A stretch of DNA of 64,000 nucleotides from Vibrio neptunius (GTDB taxonomy: Bacteria > Pseudomonadota > Gammaproteobacteria > Enterobacterales > Vibrionaceae): positions 27,412-91,411 of the forward strand of contig NZ_JXXU01000030.1 in assembly GCF_000967495.1 (NCBI RefSeq). Direction: 5' to 3'. The notes below the pieces were generated by a model. That model did no database searches. It had not been told where the DNA came from and was given only the letters and a program-made list of their open reading frames with translations. A program made the translations under genes and the position numbers. Below are positions 1 through 7,212 of this stretch, in pieces; positions within the stretch are counted from its first letter, which is position 1; each line of letters starts with the position of its first letter.

Positions 1-198
1 TTTGGCAATAGTGATTTGTCAATGCGATTGAGGGAAGCTGGAACCGTGTTAAGCATGGAAGAAAACTACTGGCATACCCCTCCAGCAGACGCACTGTTTC
101 TCCATCGTAAGATTGGCGGGCTATACTTACTAGCGGCAAGATTGAATACGAGAGTGAATGTTAAGGCACTGGTGAAACCTTACATTGACTCAAATTGA
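1..198 (+). CDS. AarF/UbiB (ABC1) family kinase-like protein, C-terminal end only
   Basis: Frame 1 is open from the first base to a TGA at 196-198, so this is the tail of a gene that begins before the window. The visible 65 residues end in a segment of the type FLHRKIGGLYLLAARL, then a short charged tail. This matches the end of AarF/ABC1/UbiB atypical kinases, where a conserved LHRK-G-L stretch closes the domain. Proteins of this family act in ubiquinone biosynthesis or as uncharacterised ATPases of lipid metabolism. The kinase core lies outside the window, so which subfamily this is cannot be judged. An ATG inside the frame (position 22) is not the start, because the frame continues upstream. 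Confidence 0.7.
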   Translation, partial: FGNSDLSMRLREAGTVLSMEENYWHTPPADALFLHRKIGGLYLLAARLNTRVNVKALVKPYIDSN

Positions 199-327
199 CC
201 GTGCATTTTTTGGACTGAAGATCAAATTTATCATTGATAATGAAGATCAATAACCAAACTCTTACACCATAGCGGACGAAATAAAGGTAAACTTTAGTAT
301 TGGTTTCGCTGATCAGAGCAGTTTAAT

Positions 328-822
328 GTGGCGTTAAATAAAACGACCAATGCACCAAAGTTGAGAAAGCGCTCTTACATGCAAAAAGAAGCTTTTCTAA
401 AACTGTCCTTCGCAACGCTATTCGTGACATTGGCGGTCGCTTTCGCGGCCCTTCTTTTCTTCAGCTATAACGATTACGTTCACCCTAAAAATGTCTATGG
501 ACGCTGGATAGAAATAGGTACGCCCGGATACAATACTGAGGTTCTTACCTTTAACGAAAGAGGCGTCTATCGAAATGACCGTCTGATCACGACCACTTTC
601 GATTTTGATGGCAAGGTCATCACTGTAACCACTGGCGGGGGTATTTCGATTTACCAAATCGCTGGTACGTTTAAATCACCGCAACTTCGCCGCTTGGAGC
701 CTAACAGTCCAACTCAGCGCTTTATCAAAGCAGGTTACGAAGACACCGTAGATATGGGGGGTGGCGGCTCCGCCAAAAATCGTCGAGCCGCGTTGTCTGA
801 ACACTTCAGTAGCAAAAAATAA
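328..822 (+). CDS. Small single-span membrane protein, probable DUF2850 family
   Basis: Product of 164 residues with a basic N-terminus, one hydrophobic helix at about residues 26-46 (LSFATLFVTLAVAFAALLFF) and a periplasmic domain of about 115 residues. The domain begins VYGRWIEIG and carries LTFNERGVYRNDRLITT, a small beta-rich pattern I associate with the Vibrio family DUF2850. The function of that family is unknown. The start given is GTG at 328; an ATG at 379 with a purine-rich stretch upstream would still keep the helix and is a real alternative. No partner gene is evident: the next gene, an mscS homologue, follows after about 135 bases. The family assignment is from memory of the pattern and is moderate. 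Confidence 0.65.
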   Translation: MALNKTTNAPKLRKRSYMQKEAFLKLSFATLFVTLAVAFAALLFFSYNDYVHPKNVYGRWIEIGTPGYNTEVLTFNERGVYRNDRLITTTFDFDGKVITVTTGGGISIYQIAGTFKSPQLRRLEPNSPTQRFIKAGYEDTVDMGGGGSAKNRRAALSEHFSSKK

Positions 823-958
823 ACAGGCATTACTCGATTAACGACTTCGTAGTCATCTAGTCGTGAAGACAAATCAAGCTTATACGACAATGTCGGTAGT
901 TTGCATGCCGACAAGCTCTTATACTTATCTCCACAATTTCAACAGTAAGACCCAATAA

Positions 959-2053
959 ATGAATGAGTTAGTTGCTTTACTGCCACAGAACCTTGTCACT
1001 GCCCTGCAAAGCTGGGATACCAACGTTCTGTTCATCACTGCCGCAAGTTTGGTTGCTTGGATCGCGTGGCGCATTATCTACGGCCGGCTAGAGATTCTCG
1101 TCAACAAAACCCAGTTCTACTGGGATGATCTGACTTTACACGCCCTCAAAACACCCATCAGTACATTGATTTGGTGTTGGCCCGCGACCATTTCGCTCGG
1201 GTTCATCTTACAAGACTACATGGGCTCTAAGCAGAACTGGCTGGGTACGCTAAAACTTCTGCTAGTGATCGCGATCTTTGTCTGGATCACTATGCGACTG
1301 ATTAACAACGTGGAAGAGTATGTTTTAAAGCAGAAATCTCGTGATGAAACCACCGTTCAGGCCATCGCTAAAGTCTCAAGATTATTCTTTATCATCATAG
1401 GTGTTCTGACCATCATGCAGGCCTTTGGTCTCAGTCTGTCAGGCTTACTCACCTTTGGTGGTGTTGGTGGCTTGGTTGTCGGTTTAGCTGCCAAAGACCT
1501 TCTCTCCAACTTCTTTGGCGGTATGATGATTTACTTCGACCGCCCGTTTAAAGTCGGAGACTGGATCCGTTCTCCAGATCGCCAGATAGAAGGCACAGTA
1601 GAACGCATCGGGTGGCGAATGACGATTATCCGTACGTTTGACAAACGTCCGTTATATGTCCCTAACTCCGTCTTTAGTAGCATAGTCGTTGAAAACCCAT
1701 CACGAATGCTAAACCGAAGAATTAAAGAGACCATTGGCGTTCGCTACGATGATGGCGAAAAGGTTGCTCAAATCGTAAAAGAGATTAAAGCAATGTTGAG
1801 AAATCACCCAGATATTGACACAAAACAGACTCTTATCGTCAATTTCAATGCATTTGGCCCATCATCACTGCAAATGCTGGTGTATACCTTTACCAAAACT
1901 GTTAACTGGATTCGCTACCATGAAGTCAAAGAAGATGTTCTATTAAAAATAATGTCTATCATCCACCAGCATGACGCTGACATCGCCTACCCGACTCAAA
2001 CTCTCAAGTTTGAGCCACCAATTGCAGGCGAAGATTCACACACTGATGTTTAA
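959..2053 (+). CDS. MscS-family mechanosensitive channel, YnaI-like
   Basis: Product of 364 residues. Four to five hydrophobic helices occupy the first 190 residues. They are followed by the MscS pore helix and gate region (LTFGGVGGLVVGLAAKD, then LLSNFFGGMMI) and the beta-domain signature FDRPFKVGDWI. The cytoplasmic alpha/beta vestibule runs to the end. The Gly/Ala-rich pore helix and the PFKVGDWI motif are diagnostic of the family, which opens under membrane tension to release osmolytes. Length and extra N-terminal helices fit the YnaI/YbdG group rather than the short three-helix MscS. It stands alone between unrelated genes. The ATG at 959 has an AAGA-type ribosome site. Confidence 0.9.
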   Translation: MNELVALLPQNLVTALQSWDTNVLFITAASLVAWIAWRIIYGRLEILVNKTQFYWDDLTLHALKTPISTLIWCWPATISLGFILQDYMGSKQNWLGTLKLLLVIAIFVWITMRLINNVEEYVLKQKSRDETTVQAIAKVSRLFFIIIGVLTIMQAFGLSLSGLLTFGGVGGLVVGLAAKDLLSNFFGGMMIYFDRPFKVGDWIRSPDRQIEGTVERIGWRMTIIRTFDKRPLYVPNSVFSSIVVENPSRMLNRRIKETIGVRYDDGEKVAQIVKEIKAMLRNHPDIDTKQTLIVNFNAFGPSSLQMLVYTFTKTVNWIRYHEVKEDVLLKIMSIIHQHDADIAYPTQTLKFEPPIAGEDSHTDV

Positions 2054-2115
2054 CCTATGACTTGATAACCTAAGTTATACAAATCACTGTGGTCACCATT
2101 TACTAGAGACGAATC

Positions 2116-2574
2116 ATGACTATGACGGTAACCGAGCAGATCAATGCTTCATTGGGTATTGAGGACATTTATATTTCTATTCGAATTAATGATAGCAAGA
2201 CTAGTGATGTCATATCGAATATGCCGGATAAATATAAAGAAATTTATTACTCTAAGGAATATCAACATATAGACGATACCTTTGACTATGCAGAGGTTGA
2301 ACAGACAAAGGTTCGCTTCCCTAATTTCCTTGGTGATTATTATTCAAAGTATATTGCGAAAATGGAATCACACGGCTTTTACAATTTATTTTGTTTTTCT
2401 TTTGTATCTGACAGTAAGCTTATTTCCTGTATTGTTACAGTTCCTTGGAAGCCTGTTGACAATCAAAAGCATTTTGAACAGTTTCGAGAGGTAACTCTCA
2501 ATGGCATACAAAGTATATTAGAAGATTTCAAAAAGATTAAAGTGGTTAAAAAGATAGACCTAGATAGACACTAA
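2116..2574 (+). CDS. LuxR-type ligand-binding domain protein lacking a DNA-binding domain
   Basis: Product of 152 residues, AT-rich. It looks like the autoinducer-binding half of a LuxR-type regulator. An N-terminal helix pair is followed by SNMPDKYKEIYYSKEYQHID, which lines up with the family stretch that ends in the Asp-Pro of the ligand pocket (here Asp-Asp), and then by a sheet region. The frame stops just where a helix-turn-helix would begin. It converges on and overlaps by four bases the neighbouring LuxR-type gene, whose N-terminal half has the same layout (SNLPYYVKESYRNEGW). Truncated family members such as TrlR of Agrobacterium inhibit a full-length partner by forming heterodimers; a similar role here is inference. 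No luxI-type synthase is visible. Confidence 0.6.
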   Translation: MTMTVTEQINASLGIEDIYISIRINDSKTSDVISNMPDKYKEIYYSKEYQHIDDTFDYAEVEQTKVRFPNFLGDYYSKYIAKMESHGFYNLFCFSFVSDSKLISCIVTVPWKPVDNQKHFEQFREVTLNGIQSILEDFKKIKVVKKIDLDRH

Positions 2575-3311
2575 GATATCCAACCCAAGCTTATTGCTTT
2601 CACGGCGGCGTCAATCGTCTTGTTAGCAATAAGTTTTTCTCTTACATTCTTTAGGTTACTATGAACTGTTGATAGCTTGTATCCTGTTAGCTTTGATATT
2701 TCCTCTGCACTCAGTCCATCTTTAGCCAACGACAAGCATGCTAACTCACCATAGTTCGGCTTTTGAATCTGTTTGTCGCTAAAAAGTGTCTTTTGAACCG
2801 CCATTGGGTTCAAAACCATGCCTGAAAATTTTATATCATCGTTGGTTAATGATAAATCTGACATATATTTATTAATCATTTCCTTCGAAAAACCAATTAC
2901 TTTATCATCAATAGCATTGCGATACATAAAGGTATCTCTTTGACTAAAGCTGCCCACCACATAGGATATTTTCACAGACCCGAGTGTAGACGCTCTTGCA
3001 TACAAATTATTAATACCAAACTTATCATTAATTACATCATTAAAAGCAGTTTCTTTGGCATTTCTTGTTTCTCTACACATGAAAAGGCCGTGATGATTAT
3101 TGTTAATCATTGGATCTAAATCTGACCAACCTTCATTGCGATAACTCTCTTTGACGTAGTAAGGTAAATTTGACATCACTGAAACACTTGAACGAGTTTC
3201 AATATATAAGCTAAACAGGTCGATATTGACCGTTCTCTTCAAATACTCAAAATCCGATTTTATATCTGAGTCTCTTTTAATTGAGAGGTCATTATTTGAA
3301 CTCGATAACAT
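2571..3311 (-). CDS. LuxR-family transcriptional regulator (orphan)
   Basis: Product of 246 residues. An N-terminal ligand-domain-like half (LPYYVKESYRNEGWSDLDP keeps the family's Asp-Pro) is followed by a C-terminal GerE/LuxR-type helix-turn-helix at about residues 185-240: ACLSLAKDGLSAEEISKLTG, then STVHSNLKNVREKL. The spacing of Leu-Ser-x-Glu-Glu-Ile and Thr-Val-x-x-x-x-x-x-x-x-Lys-L is that of LuxR HTH domains. The gene is clearly richer in A+T than the flanking mscS and MFS genes and may have been acquired together with its convergent neighbour. TGAGAAA before the ATG serves as ribosome site. Without a luxI next door, the signal could be host- or neighbour-derived, or there may be none. 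Confidence 0.75.
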   Translation of the reverse strand: MLSSSNNDLSIKRDSDIKSDFEYLKRTVNIDLFSLYIETRSSVSVMSNLPYYVKESYRNEGWSDLDPMINNNHHGLFMCRETRNAKETAFNDVINDKFGINNLYARASTLGSVKISYVVGSFSQRDTFMYRNAIDDKVIGFSKEMINKYMSDLSLTNDDIKFSGMVLNPMAVQKTLFSDKQIQKPNYGELACLSLAKDGLSAEEISKLTGYKLSTVHSNLKNVREKLIANKTIDAAVKAISLGWIS

Positions 3312-3467
3312 TTTCTCAATCCACTTACTGTTTACGTCACTAGTTATCTAAATCAACCCTAATTATAGGGTAACCATTAAGCCATTATTTTTGTATTGTT
3401 ATTGGACAGCAGCTCTCGTAAGGCGTTGTATTTAAGCCAATTAGTATTCTCGTTAAAGATGACGGCT

Positions 3468-3496
3468 ACCCCTCACATAGTGAGGGGTATTTTTTC
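3468..3496 (+). terminator. Strong intrinsic terminator on + strand with no obvious upstream gene
   Basis: A perfect nine-pair stem, ACCCCTCAC (3468-3476) with GTGAGGGGT (3480-3488), has a three-base loop ATA and is followed by a T-run on the + strand. The minus-strand side has no U-tract, so it does not suit the MFS gene that ends at 3498 on the minus strand. The nearest + strand gene ends about 890 bases upstream. Either it closes a long read-through transcript antisense to the LuxR gene, or it ends a small RNA started within 3312-3460. Confidence 0.7.
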
Positions 3497-3497
3497 A

Positions 3498-4742
3498 TCA
3501 TGATTGAACTATGGGCTCCCTTTCGATGGGATCGTTAGCATGCTCTGCGTACCAATAAAGCCAGATCATTGAGATACATACGATAAAGCAGAAGCCAAAC
3601 AACCAATTAGCGCCTAACCATTCGATCATCACACCGCCAAGTAAAGGCCCAAAAGCAAAACCTAATGTATACAGGGCGGTTGCACCAAAATACGAGCCAC
3701 GTAAATGTGATGGCGCAAGGCGGTCAATTTGAACGTTGATGGTTGGAAAGGTCACCACTTCTCCTAAACTGATGATAAAACTAGCGACAGCCCAACCCAT
3801 AGCGACATCTTTTGGTGACACAATGAAAGCCAATTGCCCGATCGCTATCAGAATCATCCCTATACGAGTACGTGTAAAAAGAGGTAGTTTCTCCATCAGT
3901 TTAAGCAAAGGAAACTGAAACAGAACAATCGTTGCTGTATTGATAAACAGCAACATAGCGATCAAAGTAGCCGAATCCTCAATGCCACTTCTCACTATCA
4001 CTTGAGGTACTGACGATTCTAGCTGTGCGTATACAAACATCAACATCAGATTCGCTACCATCAGCAACACAAAGATTCTATCCTGACCGATCACTTTAAG
4101 GGTTTGACGAAAGTTAGGTAACTGAGAACGATCCGGTTGTTTAAATTTACCTTTTCTTTCAATACCGAATAGAATCCAAAAACAGTAAACTAGATGAGTA
4201 AAACCCGTCACCATAAACAGGTTTTGAGGGTTGGATAGTGCTAAAGTAACTCCGGCAAGCGGCCCTATCGCACCACCAATATTGAGTAAGAAATAACGCG
4301 CATTGAGCGCAAGTTCTCTGTCTTTTAAATCATCCAGAGAATCCCCTAATACCGCTTTAGCAGGTCCATCAATCAGCGGCTGCATTAGACCTGTGAACAG
4401 AAGCAAAATGTAGAAATGCCAAACGTCACTGGCTAACGCAATGCCATTGTATGCAAAAAAAGCAATGATACAGCCAATCGACATCAACCACTTTCGACCA
4501 AACTTATCTGAAAGATACCCTGAATAGAGGCCAGTAATCGAACCTACTAAAGCTGAAGCCGCAAGCATTGAGCCTACTTCGATTGCGGACGTCCCATAAT
4601 CCCGATAAAGGAAAACAATCAAAAATGGCCAAGCCATAAAGTAACTGGTTCTCGCGATAAGTACACCAATCAGGACCGTCCATACAGAAAAGTTGAAACG
4701 CTTAACTCTTTGCCATTGAAATAGACTCTGTTCTTTGTCCAT
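3498..4742 (-). CDS. Major facilitator superfamily transporter (DHA1/MdtH-like)
   Basis: About 414 residues with twelve predicted helices in two bundles of six. The MFS loop 2-3 signature SGYLSDKFGRKWLM lies near residue 80, and the helix-6/7 loop is charged (about residues 195-215). The pattern resembles single-component proton-driven drug exporters such as MdtH/YdeE; the substrate cannot be told. I place the start at the ATG at 4742 because AAGGAG lies about eight bases upstream; an ATG 33 bases earlier has no ribosome site. It stands alone. The hydrolase gene upstream on the same strand is closed by its own terminator (4834-4860), so the two are probably separate units. Confidence 0.85.
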   Translation of the reverse strand: MDKEQSLFQWQRVKRFNFSVWTVLIGVLIARTSYFMAWPFLIVFLYRDYGTSAIEVGSMLAASALVGSITGLYSGYLSDKFGRKWLMSIGCIIAFFAYNGIALASDVWHFYILLLFTGLMQPLIDGPAKAVLGDSLDDLKDRELALNARYFLLNIGGAIGPLAGVTLALSNPQNLFMVTGFTHLVYCFWILFGIERKGKFKQPDRSQLPNFRQTLKVIGQDRIFVLLMVANLMLMFVYAQLESSVPQVIVRSGIEDSATLIAMLLFINTATIVLFQFPLLKLMEKLPLFTRTRIGMILIAIGQLAFIVSPKDVAMGWAVASFIISLGEVVTFPTINVQIDRLAPSHLRGSYFGATALYTLGFAFGPLLGGVMIEWLGANWLFGFCFIVCISMIWLYWYAEHANDPIEREPIVQS

Positions 4743-4833
4743 TGGCTCACTCCTTAACTGATCAGCTTCTTGCATATGCGTTCGATCGAGTATATGAATT
4801 TTCAGCCAAAAAGACAGTGTTAGTTATACAATG

Positions 4834-4860
4834 AATAAAAAAGCCCATAATCAGTGGGCT
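4834..4860 (-). terminator. Intrinsic terminator of the metallo-hydrolase gene
   Basis: Read on the minus strand: AGCCCA, a seven-base loop, TGGGCT, then a run of T. It lies about 30 bases past the stop of the gene at 4891-6066. Confidence 0.75.
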
Positions 4861-4890
4861 CTCATTTAAATAGCGCTAAAATTTAGATAG

Positions 4891-6066
4891 TTATAGCGTG
4901 TTATTTTGCAAACTAAAGCCCCTTTTAGCGACCTTTTCTTCAAAGTTTTTCCACCAGAATGATGTACTGATGTCGTAATTAAGCTCTAATGTTTCTCCAA
5001 CCATGGGAGTGACTAAATTTTCGCCTTGACCACTCGCTTCTTCGATAAGATCCGTCATAGGTTCATCCCACTTGTGAGCAAACAATTCAAAAGTAGACCA
5101 ATGCACTGGGAAGAGCTTCGCCGCTCCTAAATCAATAAAGGCTTGCATCGTATGACGAGCTTGCATGTGACCCCAGTTCTCAACTGGGAAACCGCGGCCA
5201 TTCTTCACATTCGCCGCAACTTCAATAAATGCCATGTCAAAAGGCCCCAGTCTGTCACCTATTTCTTTAAAGTGTGAATCATAAGCAGAATCTCCACTGT
5301 AAAAAAGCGCTCCAGATTGCCCCTTAATAGACCAAGAAGCCCAAAGCGTGCTATTTGAATCAAAGCCGGTTCTCCCGGAGTTATGATTAGCAGGAGTTGC
5401 AGTTAATATCACACCATTGATAGATGTCGATTCCCACCAATCAAGTTCTTTAATTTTATCCGGGCTCACTCCCCAGCGTTCAAGGTGCCTACCGACTGCG
5501 AGTGGCACCATAAACACCACCTCTTTATCGGCATAATAGCGGATAGTCGATTCTTCCAAATGATCGTAGTGATCATGAGAGATAACGATGGCATCTGGAA
5601 GAGGCAATTCATTACGCTCGATCGGCGCTTTGACGTTGCGAGAAAATAGTTTCTTCGCAATCCAAGGTGAAGCATATTCAAACACAGGATCAATCAGAAT
5701 TCGTGTACGATCGATATCAATGAAAAGACTTGAATGGCCTAGCCAGGTCACCCGTATTTCTTCGCTACGTCGAGCCAACTTCTCAGTATCAATAGGCGCA
5801 TGAGGCAAACTAGAACTGGGCTTTAATGATTTTCTTTCAAAGAAAAACTTCCACATCACCGCAGACATACTTTCGGGGCTTGGCACGTTAGGCATTCGAA
5901 CTATGGCCTTACCATCCTGAAACTGTTTTGAGTTTACAATGCGTTCAGCTCTTAAGTTTTCGCTTTGTTGCAACTCAACGTCACTCTTTGCTTTAAGAAG
6001 TTGACTGAACCCCATAACACCGAGTGCTGAAATTACCGATGCTTTGATCATATTGCTCATTTTCAT
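4891..6066 (-). CDS. Metallo-beta-lactamase-fold hydrolase (RomA/UlaG/NAPE-PLD type)
   Basis: Product of 391 residues with an N-terminal hydrophobic segment (ISALGVMGFSQLL) that may anchor or export it. The MBL core starts near residue 107 (VTWLGHSSLFIDI). It holds the zinc motif SHDHYDHL, a later GDSAYDSHF in the position of the bridging aspartate, and PVHWSTFELF near the end as the last histidine motif. This arrangement matches the RomA / N-acyl-phosphatidylethanolamine phospholipase D-like branch; the substrate is unknown. The gene is divergent from a tetR gene with two palindromes in between, so it is very probably the regulated target. An MBL gene under local TetR control suggests response to a small lipophilic compound, which is inference. 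Confidence 0.85.
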   Translation of the reverse strand: MKMSNMIKASVISALGVMGFSQLLKAKSDVELQQSENLRAERIVNSKQFQDGKAIVRMPNVPSPESMSAVMWKFFFERKSLKPSSSLPHAPIDTEKLARRSEEIRVTWLGHSSLFIDIDRTRILIDPVFEYASPWIAKKLFSRNVKAPIERNELPLPDAIVISHDHYDHLEESTIRYYADKEVVFMVPLAVGRHLERWGVSPDKIKELDWWESTSINGVILTATPANHNSGRTGFDSNSTLWASWSIKGQSGALFYSGDSAYDSHFKEIGDRLGPFDMAFIEVAANVKNGRGFPVENWGHMQARHTMQAFIDLGAAKLFPVHWSTFELFAHKWDEPMTDLIEEASGQGENLVTPMVGETLELNYDISTSFWWKNFEEKVAKRGFSLQNNTL

Positions 6067-6085
6067 GACCTACTGGCTACCCAAG

Positions 6086-6109
6086 AAAGTAAACGATGGT
6101 GTATACTTT
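6086..6109. promoter_or_regulatory. TetR operator site 1
   Basis: A 24-bp inverted repeat AAAGTAAAC-N6-GTATACTTT (8 of 9 arm positions pair) lies 20 bases before the hydrolase start and within the divergent promoter region. It has the same arms as site 2, centred 40 bp away, about four helical turns. The probable ligand is the product of the adjacent tetR gene. Confidence 0.75.
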
Positions 6110-6125
6110 AGTCACTGCAGCATTA

Positions 6126-6149
6126 AAAGTAAACACTATCGTTTACTTT
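6126..6149. promoter_or_regulatory. TetR operator site 2
   Basis: A perfect inverted repeat AAAGTAAAC-N6-GTTTACTTT ends 20 bases before the tetR ATG. It is so placed that a bound repressor would cover the tetR promoter (autoregulation), while site 1 would cover the hydrolase promoter. Confidence 0.8.
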
Positions 6150-6169
6150 AAGTACTTTGAGATACGTGC

Positions 6170-6775
6170 ATGATTAAACGAAGCGATATAAAACAAGAAG
6201 ATATCATCAGATCCGCCATTGAAGTTTTTTCTCAAAAAGGCTTTGAGCAAGCCAGTATGGAAGGTATTTCCAAACACGCGGGAGTTTCCAAACGCACGTT
6301 ATACAAATACTACCCAAACAAGGATGCGCTATTTGAAGTCATTGTAGGAAAGCTAATGTGTCGCTTTGATGAACAATGTGAGCTTAAATTTGAACCTTCT
6401 GTTTCAGTTATAGAGCAGCTCGTTGATATCACAGTCAATAAAATGTGTTACATCAACACAGAAGATTTCCAAATGACTGCGCGCTTGGTTATGGCCGAGT
6501 GCATTCGTTGTTCTCATACGTCACAACTGTTGATGAAGCAGTTTGCAGCTATCGAAGATTCCTACGGTTTGAATCAATGGGCTCAAGAAGGAATTGATGC
6601 CGGTGTGCTTGAAATCGACGATATACCGATGGCCATCGAGCAATTTATAGGCAGCATCAAGGCGATCGTATTTTGGCCACAATTGTTAGGTCACCAACCA
6701 CCGGCAAGTAGCGAACAACTAAAATCCACTGTTGAATATGCTGCTCACACCTTTGTGGCCAGACATCAAAAATAA
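6170..6775 (+). CDS. TetR/AcrR family regulator
   Basis: Product of 201 residues. The N-terminal HTH is typical: IIRSAIEVFSQKGFEQASME, then ISKHAGVSKRTLYKYYPNKD, with the TLYKYYPNKDALF signature of the family. The C-terminal ligand/dimer domain (about residues 75-195) is of the AefR/TetR_C_7 type and carries several cysteines (VMAECIRCS), which could sense redox or metal; that is speculation. It is divergently arranged with the MBL-fold hydrolase, with two matching palindromes between the genes, and most likely represses both. The start at 6170 is the first ATG in frame and gives the usual short basic lead before the HTH. Confidence 0.9.
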   Translation: MIKRSDIKQEDIIRSAIEVFSQKGFEQASMEGISKHAGVSKRTLYKYYPNKDALFEVIVGKLMCRFDEQCELKFEPSVSVIEQLVDITVNKMCYINTEDFQMTARLVMAECIRCSHTSQLLMKQFAAIEDSYGLNQWAQEGIDAGVLEIDDIPMAIEQFIGSIKAIVFWPQLLGHQPPASSEQLKSTVEYAAHTFVARHQK

Positions 6776-7212
6776 TAGCTTTCCTTCAGACAAGGGCACT
6801 CACAAGAGCTCTTGTCTACCTAACCTCTTGTCAGACTCATGTCAGCCACCTCAAAGCCAATTCACAAGAATAAAATAAAGTAAATAGCAAAAACTGAGCG
6901 TTCTTATATATAAGAAACCCAAAACCAACAACTGTTTCTATTTTGAGAAAACCAGATAAATAGAAAATATAAATGAGATAAATCTATTCAATAGTACAAA
7001 GAGTACGCGCTCAAACAAACAATCCAATCACTATCTAAGTCGCTATTTATTAAGAATAATTTAGAAATTTTCTTGTTCACAGAAAATACGCCACCAGTCT
7101 TAATATTGAGCCACCTTATATCATTGCAACCTATATAAAGATGTTATAAAAATGCGCCTTGCTATTTTCAAATAAAACCTTACGGAAATTACATGTATTT
7201 CAGGAGCTCACA
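6776..7212. other. AT-rich leader region before the polysaccharide operon
   Basis: This stretch of about 440 bases has no convincing gene. Near its start are nested repeats: AGACAAG (6788-6794) with CTTGTCT (6811-6817), and inside them the perfect 14-bp palindrome ACAAGAGCTCTTGT (6802-6815). There is no T-run after them, so a terminator for tetR is possible but weak. The rest is A+T-rich and probably holds the vps-type promoter; I could not fix -35/-10 boxes or see a JUMPstart element. Confidence 0.5.

Noticed and set aside
199..327. Fur-like site around TTATCATTGATAA (about 229-241), with a TGAAGATCAA direct repeat
   Set aside because: Only part of the Fur consensus is present and the downstream gene gives no iron-related context.
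2571..3496. VqmA/VqmR quorum-sensing pair (LuxR-type regulator of 246 residues next to a putative small RNA)
   Set aside because: The regulator's N-terminal half does not look like the PAS domain of VqmA and the terminator region does not resemble VqmR as I know it; only size and arrangement are similar.
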